This document shows positions 7,502 to 13,494 of a stretch of 13,494 bases of DNA, piece after piece (positions within the stretch are counted from its first letter, which is position 1; every line of letters begins with the position of its first letter). The notes beneath the pieces were generated by a model. The model made no database searches and was not told the origin of the DNA. It saw only the letters and a program-made list of their open reading frames with translations. The DNA is from SFHK01 sp963618055 (GTDB lineage: Bacteria; Bacillota; Clostridia; Christensenellales; Aristaeellaceae). Both the position numbers and the translations under genes were made by a program. The stretch covers positions 1 to 13,494 of the forward strand of contig CAVERI010000073.1 in NCBI GenBank assembly GCA_963618055.1, written 5' to 3'.

Positions 7502-7524
7502 CTATACCCGCTCAGCGGGGATAG
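7502..7524 (-). promoter_or_regulatory. intercistronic stem-loop between permease and binding-protein genes
   Basis: Arms CTATACCCGC (7502-7511) and GCGGGGATAG (7515-7524) pair with one mismatch around a three-base loop. On the transcribed strand no U-run follows (AUAAAAAUG), so it is not a normal terminator. Such hairpins often protect the transcript or set unequal dosage of a binding protein relative to its permeases; that role is inference. Confidence 0.5.
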
Positions 7525-7537
7525 TTCTGAAAAGCGA

Positions 7538-8473
7538 TCAGCCCTTCACGGCGCCGATCATGATGCCCTTGACGAAATACCGCTGGAAATAGGGGTACAC
7601 CAGCAGAATGGGCAGCGTGACCACCATGGCCACGGTCATCTGCACGGACAGAGCCGTCTGCTTGATGGAAAGGTTGGCCATCGAGCCGCTGTCCTGCGTG
7701 GTGCGCACCAGCGCGGCCAGGGACTGCGCCTCATGCTGATATTTGTAGAGCAAAAATTGCAGGGTATAGTATTTGCCGGAGGGCATGAGCATCATCGTAT
7801 CGGTGAAGCTGTTCCACTGACCTACGGCGGAGAAGATGCACAGCGTCGCCAGAATGGGCGTTATCAGCGGCATGACCACGGACACAAAGCAGCGGATGTA
7901 GCCCGCGCCGTCCAGCGTGGCGCTCTCCTCCAGCGCGGAGGGCATGCCCTCAATGAAGGTTTTGACCAGAATCACGTTGTATGGCGATACCAGTCCGGGA
8001 ATGACGTATACCCAGAAGTTGTCCAGAAAGCCCAGCATCCGCAGGTTCATATACCACGGAATCAGTCCGGCGCTGAAGTACATCGTGATGATAATCATTC
8101 GGTACCAGACCTTGCGCAGCCACATTTCCTGCTTCGTTACCAGATAGCCCAGAAAGGCGCATCCGGCGACCGTCCACAAGGTACCCAGCACGGTTCGGGC
8201 TACGGACACCAGCAGCGCGTCCGCAATGCCCTCGATCTTCATCACCTGCACATAGTTCTCGAAATGAATTTCCCTCGGGTAGAGCTGAATCTTACCCAAA
8301 CGCACCAGCTCATTGGAGGAAATGGTGTTGATAAACAGATAGTAGAACGGGAACACGCAGGCCAGCGTAATGAGGAAAAACACGGCGTAGCTGACAATAT
8401 AGAACGCAATGTCGCCCTTGGAGTAAACCCTGCGGTGCTTTTTTACCTCTATGATCGACTTCTTCTTTACCAT
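7538..8473 (-). CDS. ABC sugar transporter, permease (LplC/CarB/YtcP type)
   Basis: The protein has 311 residues with six predicted membrane helices (first about 22-46, last about 278-297). It has the ABC permease EAA loop at 182-206 (EESATLDGAGYIRC ... MPLITP), which docks onto the ATPase. N-terminal FPFYYLFINTIS and C-terminal FQRYFVKGIMIGAVKG are typical of the CarB branch of the CUT1 family. Its ribosome site AAGGAGGG overlaps the stop of the upstream fused permease (14-bp gap), so they are translated in tandem. No ATPase gene is present in the operon; LplABC-type systems normally borrow a shared MsmX/UgpC-like ATPase. Confidence 0.92.
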   Translation of the reverse strand: MVKKKSIIEVKKHRRVYSKGDIAFYIVSYAVFFLITLACVFPFYYLFINTISSNELVRLGKIQLYPREIHFENYVQVMKIEGIADALLVSVARTVLGTLWTVAGCAFLGYLVTKQEMWLRKVWYRMIIITMYFSAGLIPWYMNLRMLGFLDNFWVYVIPGLVSPYNVILVKTFIEGMPSALEESATLDGAGYIRCFVSVVMPLITPILATLCIFSAVGQWNSFTDTMMLMPSGKYYTLQFLLYKYQHEAQSLAALVRTTQDSGSMANLSIKQTALSVQMTVAMVVTLPILLVYPYFQRYFVKGIMIGAVKG

Positions 8474-8487
8474 CCTTCCGTCCCTCC

Positions 8488-11037
8488 TTACACGATGGAT
8501 TCGCCGCGCAGCTTCTTGGAAAGGAAGTTTGCGCTAAAGAGCAGGGTGACGCTTACCAACGTTTTGAGAATGCCGATCGCCGTGGCGAAGGAATACAGCA
8601 CCGTGCCCTTGGAGGCGATGGTGATGTTGTACACGTACAGATCGAGTACCTCGATGGTATTTTTGTTCATGCTGTTTTGGAACACCATGTATTGATCCAT
8701 TCCGTTATTCAGGATATTGGAAACGGACAGCATGAACAGCACAAAGAAGGTGGGCAGCAGGCCGGGCAGGGTAATGTAGCGCATCTGCTTCCAGCGGTTT
8801 GCGCCGTCCACCCTCGCGGCCTCATACAGCTCCTGATCGATGCCCGCAATGGCGGCCAGATACATGATCGCGCCCCAGCCCAGACCCTTCCACGTGCTCC
8901 AGCCCCACATCTTCAGCCAGATGTGCTCTGAGGAGTTCAGCCACGCCACCGGCTCCTTGATGGCGCCGATGGACAGCATCAGCTTGGAAAAGATGCCCGT
9001 ATCCATGGCAAACATGGCCATGGCGAAGGAGAACACCAGCGCCCATGAGATGAAGTTGGGCAGGGTGGTGAAGATCTGCACGAACTTCTTGAAGCGGACG
9101 TTATTTATCTCGTTCAGGAAAATCGCGAAAACCATGGGCAGGAAGCTGGTGGCCAGATTCAGGCCGCTCATGCCGAACGTGTTCTTCAACACGCGGACGA
9201 TATTGTCCCGGTGTCCCTGATTGGTGAACATCTCCAAGAACCACTTGAAGCCCACAAATTCCTGCTGATCCATGGGAATGCCGAATTTGTAGTTGTAGAA
9301 GGCATAGCTCCAGCCGTACAGGGGAAGATAGCTGAACAGGAACACCGCCACCAGGAAGGGCAGCATCATCAGAAAGAGCTTATACTTCTTGGGCAGCGTA
9401 TCCGTATTGACGAAGTTGGAGAAGAACGCCGCGAACAAAAGCAGCGGCAGGGACACATACAGGAACACCGTTCCCCCGGACGAACCGATTGAGCGCGGCA
9501 TGGCCAGCACGGCCAGCAGCCACGTGATCAGCCGGGCCGCAAAGGCCAGCAAAAACAGGAAAATCGCCAGCTTCTTGTTCCTGTGGGTCAGCACGGCGGC
9601 AATGCCCGCCAGAATCAGCACCACGACGATCCAGCTGGAAACGCCGAAGGAGGAAAACAGCTTCCGCGTCAGGCTTTCCACCGCCAAGGTGCTCATCCCG
9701 CCCTCTTCGCTTTCCTCGCCATAAATGGAATTGCCCTTGGAATCGGTAGGACGAAGCAGCTCGTCCGGCGCATGGAGCGTCAGCGCCTTCAGACCGGATA
9801 CCTTCACCGTGGCCAGCACCTTGTTTTTCTCGGGCTTTGTGAAGGAAACGGAGATGCTCGGCAGCAGCACAAAGGCCAGCGAGACCACCGCCAGCGTCAG
9901 CGCGATTACACGCAGGCGGCTTCTTTGGGGAATGGGATTGACGAAGTAGGGCTCGTTGGCGTATCGCACGCCCAGCACGCCGCAGCCCGCGCTGCCCAGC
10001 GTCAGCAGCGCCATCAGCATGGGCGTGACCGTCAGGCTTCCCAGACCCAGCTGGCACAGCTGGCGGGTAGCGGTGGAAAACATGTCGCCGCTTCCGAGGC
10101 TCATGAGACTCGTCACGGTAGCGCCCACGCATATCAGCGCCAGCACGCTCAGACTCAAGGGGAACCACCGGTCTACGCCCGGCAGAAACGCCAGAAGCGC
10201 GGTCAGAGCCAGCAGAAGCACCGCCGCAATCAGATACGCGTTGGGCGAGGCTGTGGAGGAGCCGATGGTGAAAATACCGTGAATGTTGTTGGCGTCGTTG
10301 GAATAGGGAACCAGCGCTTCGATATCGCCGGTCAGCACGTTGGTGTAAACGCCCTTTTCCTCCGCCTCGGCTCGCAGGTTTGGCTCGTTTCCCAGCATTT
10401 CCCGCCAGAGCGGAGTGGCGCGGCACATGGCCGCCGCGTCCGCCGGGTCAGCCGTGACCGTCTCCGGCACGGACACCACATGCGACGGAAGCAGCAGGCA
10501 AAGAACGGCCAGAATCGCCAGCACGCCGCTGAGCAGCCGGAAGCTTCGATCCGAGAGGCGCGCGGGCGGCGCGTCCTTCAGATGGACGAAGCCAAGCGCC
10601 GCCATAACAAGGCCGCCGATGGCCGGAGCGTAGATCCACGCTTGGCTTTCCAATAGCAGTGTAAACAGGATGGAGCCGCACAGGTTTTTCATCTGCACGG
10701 AGAAGGTATAGGTAAATCCGAGGGAGAGGAAGGACAGCACAATGGACGCACGAATCCATCGTCCGCCCACCGCAAGCGCCGCAGCGGCCAGCGCCAGCAG
10801 CGCCACCCCCGCGAGCGGCATCCAGCCGTTAAAGCCAATCAGCCCAAGCTGCGGAACCTCTGCCGCAGGCAGACAATCCGCACCCTTGAGCATAACCTCT
10901 GCCACGGAAATCGTCTTGGGAAACAAAGCCGCCGTCTCCGCTCCCAGCTGGCTGTGGACGTACACCTTGGCCGCCGGAAGGAACAGCGCGGCGAGAACAA
11001 CGGCAAGGATGAGGATACCTGCCCAGCGCTTTTTCAA
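8488..11037 (-). CDS. LplB-type ABC permease with large N-terminal multi-module membrane extension
   Basis: The protein has 849 residues, while LplB-type permeases are normally about 300. The permease domain is residues 551-849: it opens with KYKLFLMMLPFLVAVFLFSYLPLYG and holds the EAA loop at 736-762 (ELYEAARVDGANRWKQ ... LPGLLP). Residues 1-550 look like three tandem copies of a four-helix module. Each starts with a hydrophobic helix ending L-x-P (LFLPAAKV at 18-25, LLLPSHVVSV at 181-190, VLLPSISVSF at 390-399), then an extracytoplasmic loop of 45-75 residues and three more helices. The boundaries are about 1-152, 165-360 and 374-545, giving some 18 helices in total. The frame is open without interruption. 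The start codon is TTG at 11037 with GAAGGAAA upstream. It is the first gene of the importer operon. The function of the extension is unknown; sensing or partner binding is possible. Confidence 0.85.
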   Translation of the reverse strand: MKKRWAGILILAVVLAALFLPAAKVYVHSQLGAETAALFPKTISVAEVMLKGADCLPAAEVPQLGLIGFNGWMPLAGVALLALAAAALAVGGRWIRASIVLSFLSLGFTYTFSVQMKNLCGSILFTLLLESQAWIYAPAIGGLVMAALGFVHLKDAPPARLSDRSFRLLSGVLAILAVLCLLLPSHVVSVPETVTADPADAAAMCRATPLWREMLGNEPNLRAEAEEKGVYTNVLTGDIEALVPYSNDANNIHGIFTIGSSTASPNAYLIAAVLLLALTALLAFLPGVDRWFPLSLSVLALICVGATVTSLMSLGSGDMFSTATRQLCQLGLGSLTVTPMLMALLTLGSAGCGVLGVRYANEPYFVNPIPQRSRLRVIALTLAVVSLAFVLLPSISVSFTKPEKNKVLATVKVSGLKALTLHAPDELLRPTDSKGNSIYGEESEEGGMSTLAVESLTRKLFSSFGVSSWIVVVLILAGIAAVLTHRNKKLAIFLFLLAFAARLITWLLAVLAMPRSIGSSGGTVFLYVSLPLLLFAAFFSNFVNTDTLPKKYKLFLMMLPFLVAVFLFSYLPLYGWSYAFYNYKFGIPMDQQEFVGFKWFLEMFTNQGHRDNIVRVLKNTFGMSGLNLATSFLPMVFAIFLNEINNVRFKKFVQIFTTLPNFISWALVFSFAMAMFAMDTGIFSKLMLSIGAIKEPVAWLNSSEHIWLKMWGWSTWKGLGWGAIMYLAAIAGIDQELYEAARVDGANRWKQMRYITLPGLLPTFFVLFMLSVSNILNNGMDQYMVFQNSMNKNTIEVLDLYVYNITIASKGTVLYSFATAIGILKTLVSVTLLFSANFLSKKLRGESIV

Positions 11038-11202
11038 TTCCGTTTCCTTCTTTCTTCCTTATTTACATACCGTCTGCCACGGCAGAAAATTACGCGTTTG
11101 CTCACGCCGCCAATTTCGCGGTTTTGTGCCGCGTTTATTTACGGAAACAAGTGCTCACACTCCCAAATGTAAACTTATTCAATGAAATAACCGTCTTAAA
11201 TC
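11038..11202 (-). promoter_or_regulatory. 5' leader of the sugar ABC importer operon
   Basis: This is a leader of about 165 bases between the predicted transcript start and the TTG start codon. It can form two small hairpins: CGCGG/CCGCG at 11118-11134 and TCTGCC/GGCAGA at 11073-11086. Neither has a T-run. I recognise no riboswitch class and no convincing catabolite (cre) site. Confidence 0.4.
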
Positions 11203-11208
11203 CTCCTT

Positions 11209-11237
11209 ATTATAACAGCATACGCGAATTTTGACAA
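11209..11237 (-). promoter_or_regulatory. promoter of the sugar ABC importer operon
   Basis: On the minus strand TTGTCA (11232-11237) is followed after 17 bp by a perfect TATAAT (11209-11214). This strong sigma-A promoter drives the two permease genes and the binding protein. Confidence 0.88.
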
Positions 11238-11265
11238 GCCCCTAAATGCGAGATTTGGAAAATTT

Positions 11266-11388
11266 TTAGACTTTATTCCCATAGCGCTCTTCGAAATTAT
11301 AGCCAATATCCACGGCCAGTAAGCCAACCGGCGCAGACGGATTCAATTCCAAGCTGTACGCTCTGCGCGTCCGGTGATAGAATGACAT
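11266..11388 (-). CDS. hypothetical 40-residue protein directly behind the HxlR gene
   Basis: After the HxlR stop codon the same reading frame continues with GAA and then ATG, opening a 40-codon ORF (MSFYHRTRRAY ... LLAVDIGYNFEERYGNKV) that ends at TAA. Its codon use looks coding (GC-rich third positions in the first half, mixed hydrophobic and charged residues). I recognise no family. The only ribosome-site candidate is a weak AGG inside the HxlR end, so translation would rely on coupling. It could equally be the worn-out 3' end of a longer gene. It ends 29 bp before the -35 of the importer promoter. Confidence 0.3.
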   Translation of the reverse strand: MSFYHRTRRAYSLELNPSAPVGLLAVDIGYNFEERYGNKV

Positions 11389-11391
11389 TTC

Positions 11392-11769
11392 TTACCTGTT
11401 GTAATCGCATTTCTGACATTGCGTCATAAGGCTGCCGCTGCTTTCTCTTTGAAAAACGCCCGCCCATTTGCAGATGCTCCGGAGGATCGGCACAACGGAT
11501 TTCCCCTTATCTGTCAAGGAATACTCCACTCTCGGCGGTATCTCGTCGTACTGCCTGCGAGCGATAAGACCGTTATCAATAAGCTCCTTCAACGCAGCGG
11601 CAAGCACGGCGTCTGTAATGTTCAGCATTTCCTTGCGAATACCGCTGTACCGCAAAGTGCCCTTTTCATTCAGCACACAGATTATGCGGGATTTCCACTT
11701 TCCTCCGAACAATTCAAGCCCATATTCCAACGGACACCGGATGTCCGCTTCCAATTTCTTTTGATACAC
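11392..11769 (-). CDS. HxlR family winged-helix transcriptional regulator
   Basis: The protein has 125 residues. The HxlR signature is clear: CPLEYGLELFGGKWKSRII (about residues 12-30, with the family's N-terminal Cys), RYSGIRKEM, then a recognition-helix region with LAAALKELIDNGLIARR and the wing PPRVEYSLTDKGKSVVPIL. Two further cysteines (QCQKC) lie at the C-terminus. Members sense electrophiles or oxidants through cysteines and usually control a divergent or nearby oxidoreductase. A TTG at 11784 is in frame, but GGAGGTGG covers it and is well placed for the GTG at 11769, which gives the usual length. It diverges from the 11953 gene, its likely target, across repeated CTGCTA motifs. Confidence 0.9.
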   Translation of the reverse strand: MYQKKLEADIRCPLEYGLELFGGKWKSRIICVLNEKGTLRYSGIRKEMLNITDAVLAAALKELIDNGLIARRQYDEIPPRVEYSLTDKGKSVVPILRSICKWAGVFQRESSGSLMTQCQKCDYNR

Positions 11770-11796
11770 ATCAACCACCTCCAAGCCTTCGCTCCC

Positions 11797-11802
11797 ATTA
11801 TA
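11797..11802 (-). promoter_or_regulatory. -10 element of the HxlR gene promoter
   Basis: The minus strand has a perfect TATAAT 27 bp upstream of the GTG start. The -35 at 17-bp spacing (TTTCTT, 11820-11825) is weak and is touched by the first CTGCTA repeat, which would suit autoregulation. Confidence 0.55.
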
Positions 11803-11822
11803 GCACTGCCGCTTTAAAAAAG

Positions 11823-11885
11823 AAAGCTGCTATCAAATTTAAAAGCTGCTAATAAATTCCTTTATATCTTCCGCTTATTTAGCAG
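11823..11885. promoter_or_regulatory. candidate HxlR operator: repeated CTGCTA motifs
   Basis: AAAGCTGCTA occurs twice as a direct repeat 19 bp apart (11823-11832 and 11842-11851). An inverted copy, TTATTTAGCAG (11875-11885), pairs with CTGCTAATAA (11846-11855). The copies lie at the -35 region of the HxlR gene and in the -35/-10 spacer of the 11953 gene, where a repressor would act on both promoters. Assignment to HxlR is inferred from position. Confidence 0.5.
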
Positions 11886-11891
11886 GTGCGG

Positions 11892-11897
11892 TATACT
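11892..11897 (+). promoter_or_regulatory. -10 element of the small barrel-protein gene promoter
   Basis: TATACT lies 55 bp upstream of the ATG. At 17-bp spacing the -35 is TTCCGC (11869-11874), a poor match, consistent with a regulated promoter. Confidence 0.5.
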
Positions 11898-11952
11898 GAT
11901 ATCGCATTCGGGGAATGCAAATTCAAACAGAGAATACTCGGAGGGGTTCACA

Positions 11953-12243
11953 ATGAAAGTAAAAGCCTATCTTGAGATCACAATGGTCATTAACCCGGAA
12001 AACCGTCCCGCCGCCGCAAAGGTCTACACCGACTATCGCCAGCCATTCCTCGACAAGATCGAAGGCGCACTGACGAAGGAGCTGCTCGTCCGCGAGGAGG
12101 ATGTTCAGGTCATCCACGGCTTCGATAGCTTGGAACACGCAAAGGCGTATCTCGAAACCGATATGTTCAAAAACGATGTTTTCATCGGCCTGAAGCCCAC
12201 TTGGGCCGCCGATCCCGATGTGCGCTTCTATGAAGCAGTCTAA
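11953..12243 (+). CDS. small protein, probable dimeric alpha/beta barrel (ABM-like)
   Basis: The protein has 96 residues with GGAGGGG six bases upstream of the ATG. The pattern is an N-terminal strand (KVKAYLEITMVINP), a helix with PFLDKIEGALTKELLVREEDVQVIHGF, then SLEHAKAYLETDMFKNDVFIGLKP and a short C-terminal strand. It resembles antibiotic-biosynthesis-monooxygenase-like dimeric alpha/beta barrel proteins, where a helix follows S-x-E-x-A-x-x-Y. No catalytic residue can be named with confidence, and such proteins can be enzymes or small-molecule binders. It is divergent from an HxlR regulator and followed at once by a terminator, so it is a single-gene unit probably induced by the regulator's ligand. 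Confidence 0.7.
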   Translation: MKVKAYLEITMVINPENRPAAAKVYTDYRQPFLDKIEGALTKELLVREEDVQVIHGFDSLEHAKAYLETDMFKNDVFIGLKPTWAADPDVRFYEAV

Positions 12244-12256
12244 GCTGCATCCTATC

Positions 12257-12295
12257 AAAAGCTCCGTTGTCGCTGCGCGGCAGCGGAGCTTTTTT
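12257..12295. terminator. terminator, probably bidirectional
   Basis: AAAAGCTCCG (12257-12266) pairs with CGGAGCTTTT (12284-12293), followed by further T. The inner part can fold alternatively as CGCTGC/GCAGCG (12271-12285). On the plus strand it ends the 11953 gene. On the minus strand it lies four bases after the stop of the 12299 gene and has a four-T tail, so it may serve both convergent genes. Confidence 0.85.
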
Positions 12296-12298
12296 GAT

Positions 12299-12652
12299 TC
12301 ACCTGCAATCCTGTCCAAGCCCTCCGCTGTATTCCAATGTTTCATGGACATAATAGGCTCGTATCTGATTTTCGGTAATCAGAACAGACTCTTGATGAAA
12401 GAACGCACACAGATCCTTTGCGATATCATTGACAACGGCTTTATCCGCGTCAATAAGCGTAAGCACTAAGCTGGTTTCTCTGGCATATTCTCCGCTTTCA
12501 TAAATATACCCGCCTTCCTGCACATTAAAGGAAAAAGCCACTCTGTAGGAATAGCATACATTGCGGAGAACGTTGATGTATCTTTCATTTTCAAAGAGCT
12601 GTGTATTCGTGGTTAAATCATTCAATCCGACATAAATCCTTGACTCGATCAT
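12299..12652 (-). CDS. hypothetical protein, 117 residues
   Basis: I do not recognise the family with confidence. The N-terminus (MIESRIYVGLND) and the centre (YSYRVAFSFNVQEGGYIYESGEY, then ETSLVLTLIDAD) suggest a small alpha/beta fold vaguely like DUF3574-type proteins. There is no membrane segment or signal peptide. The chosen ATG at 12652 has AAAGGGTG at a good distance; an in-frame TTG at 12679 would add nine residues but overlaps the helicase motif of the decayed TOTE gene. Base composition is more AT-rich than the window average, which suggests a different origin from its neighbours. No promoter of its own is evident, so it may be transcribed from the TOTE remnant's promoter. Confidence 0.6.
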   Translation of the reverse strand: MIESRIYVGLNDLTTNTQLFENERYINVLRNVCYSYRVAFSFNVQEGGYIYESGEYARETSLVLTLIDADKAVVNDIAKDLCAFFHQESVLITENQIRAYYVHETLEYSGGLGQDCR

Positions 12653-12670
12653 GCTTAACACCCTTTCTTG

Positions 12671-13099
12671 AATCGTCAAAGCCTTCGCCGATAAATTTTC
12701 CCGTTGCGCAGACGATGACCAGCGCGGCAGCGTCCTTCAGCGCCAGCAGCTGGCGTTTCATTTGCGCGTTGGTCTGCCCGCCCAGCAGCACATGAACGAA
12801 TCGTCCGGCTTTCCGAAGGAGCTCGGCTTGTAGCCTGCCCGCCCGTTCTTTCCTTCCCAGCGGTGAGCATACACATCCCAGCGTCCCTGAAACAAAGACA
12901 GAAAAAGAACAGCTTTTTCCGCCATTGAGCTGGACTTGGTGACGATAGGAGTGGCGGACACGTCTGATTCAGGGCGTAAGGCAGCCTCCTGTGAAGCTGC
13001 CTTACGCAGAATGCCGTGCGTTCGCAGCAAATCTCGCAGCCGCGCATTTTCGTCGCGCACGCGCTCGATTTCCCGCATCAGATCGTCTATGGACAACAT
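12671..13099 (-). pseudogene. decayed TOTE conflict system gene (primase-helicase), internal deletion and frameshift
   Basis: From the ATG at 13099 the frame reads MLSIDDLMREIERVRDENARLRDLL, the coiled-coil N-terminus of TOTE proteins. At about residues 58-90 it continues into the start of the archaeo-eukaryotic primase domain (MAEKAVLFLSLFQGRWDVYA and RWEGKNGRAGYKP). Homology then stops near 12820, and the frame closes at 12758. A neighbouring frame (about 12821-12672) instead encodes VLLGGQTNAQMKRQLLALKD and ATGKFIGEGFDD, the late superfamily-2 helicase motif of the same protein family. Intact members have several hundred residues in between and a long C-terminal part, both missing here. 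The gene is therefore a remnant with a large internal deletion, out-of-frame fusion and lost 3' end. Confidence 0.82.
12974..13007. repeat. 12-bp perfect inverted repeat inside the TOTE remnant
   Basis: GCGTAAGGCAGC (12974-12985) and its exact complement GCTGCCTTACGC (12996-13007) flank a ten-base spacer. It lies in the linker between coiled coil and primase start. There is no T-run on either side, so it is not a standard terminator. Confidence 0.85.
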
Positions 13100-13176
13100 A
13101 GACCGCCTATCCTTATTCTTAATCGTCACGCTCAGCCATCTTTCATCCAATCGGCCTTCAAGCCTGACCCTGCTCC

Positions 13177-13225
13177 ATTATACACCAAATTCCCCGAAAA
13201 TACAGTAGTTTTCGAGCTTCGTCAA
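13177..13225 (-). promoter_or_regulatory. putative promoter region of the TOTE remnant
   Basis: The minus strand holds a perfect TATAAT (13177-13182) with a weak -35 (CTGTAT), and 20 bp upstream a second possibility, TTGACG (13220-13225), 17 bp, TATTTT (13197-13202). Either could transcribe the remnant and the following small gene. Confidence 0.5.
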
Positions 13226-13306
13226 ATTATATAATATGTACAAATCGCCTCCTTGTTTGCTTTCATCATCGCATTCTCAATTGCTTTCGATGGCGGGCGC
13301 GCCGTT

Positions 13307-13494
13307 TTACTTCTGCCCGTCTACCGGCGGCACCATCTGGGCATACTTCTTCAAAAGCTCCGGCGTGCTGGTGTAATAGCGCTTGTCCTGATTGAGCGCC
13401 GCGATGCGCGCCATTTCATCGCTCGTCAGGGCGAAATCAAACAGGTCGAAGTTCGCCTTGATGTGATCGGGATTCTTCGAGCCGGGAATGACGA
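13307..13494 (-). CDS. aldo/keto reductase, C-terminal fragment (cut by window edge)
   Basis: The last 61 codons of a minus-strand gene are visible, ending at TAA (13307-13309). They open with VIPGSKNPDHIKANFDLFDF. VIPGS followed by a basic residue and N-x-DHIKAN is the NADPH-binding end of aldo/keto reductases (the I-P-G-x-x-x-x-x-x-I-x-x-N motif). It is followed by the usual helix LTSDEMARIAALNQDKRYY and a short tail (MVPPVDGQK). The N-terminal barrel with the catalytic Tyr and Lys lies outside the window. No clear terminator follows it. Confidence 0.88.
   Translation of the reverse strand, partial: VIPGSKNPDHIKANFDLFDFALTSDEMARIAALNQDKRYYTSTPELLKKYAQMVPPVDGQK

Noticed and set aside
5667..7592. 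Plus-strand open frame of about 641 codons
   Set aside because: It is antisense to the solute-binding protein, has no ribosome site and shows the His/Val/Gly/Leu-rich composition typical of antisense frames.
11041..11205. Catabolite-repression (cre) site or riboswitch in the importer leader
   Set aside because: The TGAGCAAACGCG-like stretch does not match the cre consensus well, and the two small hairpins do not match a riboswitch class I know.
13100..13306. tRNA, CRISPR or attachment site near the TOTE remnant
   Set aside because: No cloverleaf, no spaced repeats and no direct-repeat pair flanking the 11.4-13.3 kb AT-richer region could be seen by eye.

Overview
The window looks like a chromosomal segment from an anaerobic, moderately GC-rich member of the Clostridia. 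The evidence is the 5' part of a 16S rRNA of clostridial character, strong sigma-A type promoters, AGGAGG ribosome sites, the yhbD-bactofilin pair known from Firmicutes, an LplABC-type sugar importer with no ATPase gene of its own, and a TOTE-type remnant. A Christensenellales-like gut lineage is plausible, but that is inference. Ordinary genes have high GC. The 11.4-12.7 kb part and the intergenic spacers are visibly more AT-rich.

Layout: (1) 1-335 is the 5' end of a 16S rRNA gene on the minus strand. It is preceded by a leader with a boxA-like motif and a consensus promoter (TTGACA, 17 bp, TATAAT). A symmetric hairpin with T-tails on both sides (559-612) separates it from the plus-strand operon. 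(2) 693-2082 holds yhbD (MerR-like HTH, DUF4004) and a bactofilin, followed by a strong terminator. (3) 2253-4199 is a beta-helix protein, probably a GH141-like glycosidase, without a signal peptide. (4) 4316-5689 is a two-gene operon: a YjjG-type HAD nucleotidase and a protein resembling the methionine synthase (MetH) activation domain with a Cys cluster at its C-terminus. (5) 5772-11037, minus strand, is an ABC sugar importer operon. In transcription order it encodes an 849-residue LplB-type permease with a very large N-terminal membrane extension, an LplC/CarB-type permease and a solute-binding protein. It has a clear promoter upstream and a terminator downstream. (6) 11266-12243 contains an HxlR regulator, a 40-codon ORF just behind it, and a divergent small dimeric alpha/beta-barrel protein. 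The intergenic region between them carries repeated CTGCTA motifs. (7) 12299-13099, minus strand, contains an unrecognised small protein and, overlapping its start, a decayed TOTE-conflict-system gene reduced to its N-terminus and one helicase motif. (8) 13307-13494 is the C-terminus of an aldo/keto reductase running off the window.

How parts work together: the importer would capture an oligosaccharide and depend on a shared MsmX-like ATPase encoded elsewhere. The cytoplasmic beta-helix enzyme just across the convergent boundary could act on the imported sugar, but it is on the other strand under separate control, so the link is only suggestive. The HxlR/small-protein pair looks like a self-contained redox- or electrophile-sensing unit.

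The most unusual observations are the three successive four-helix membrane modules fused in front of the LplB permease domain, the TOTE remnant with an internal deletion and frameshift, and a consensus promoter placed directly in front of an intrinsic terminator at 2139-2210. I did not find a complete novel defence or mobile system.
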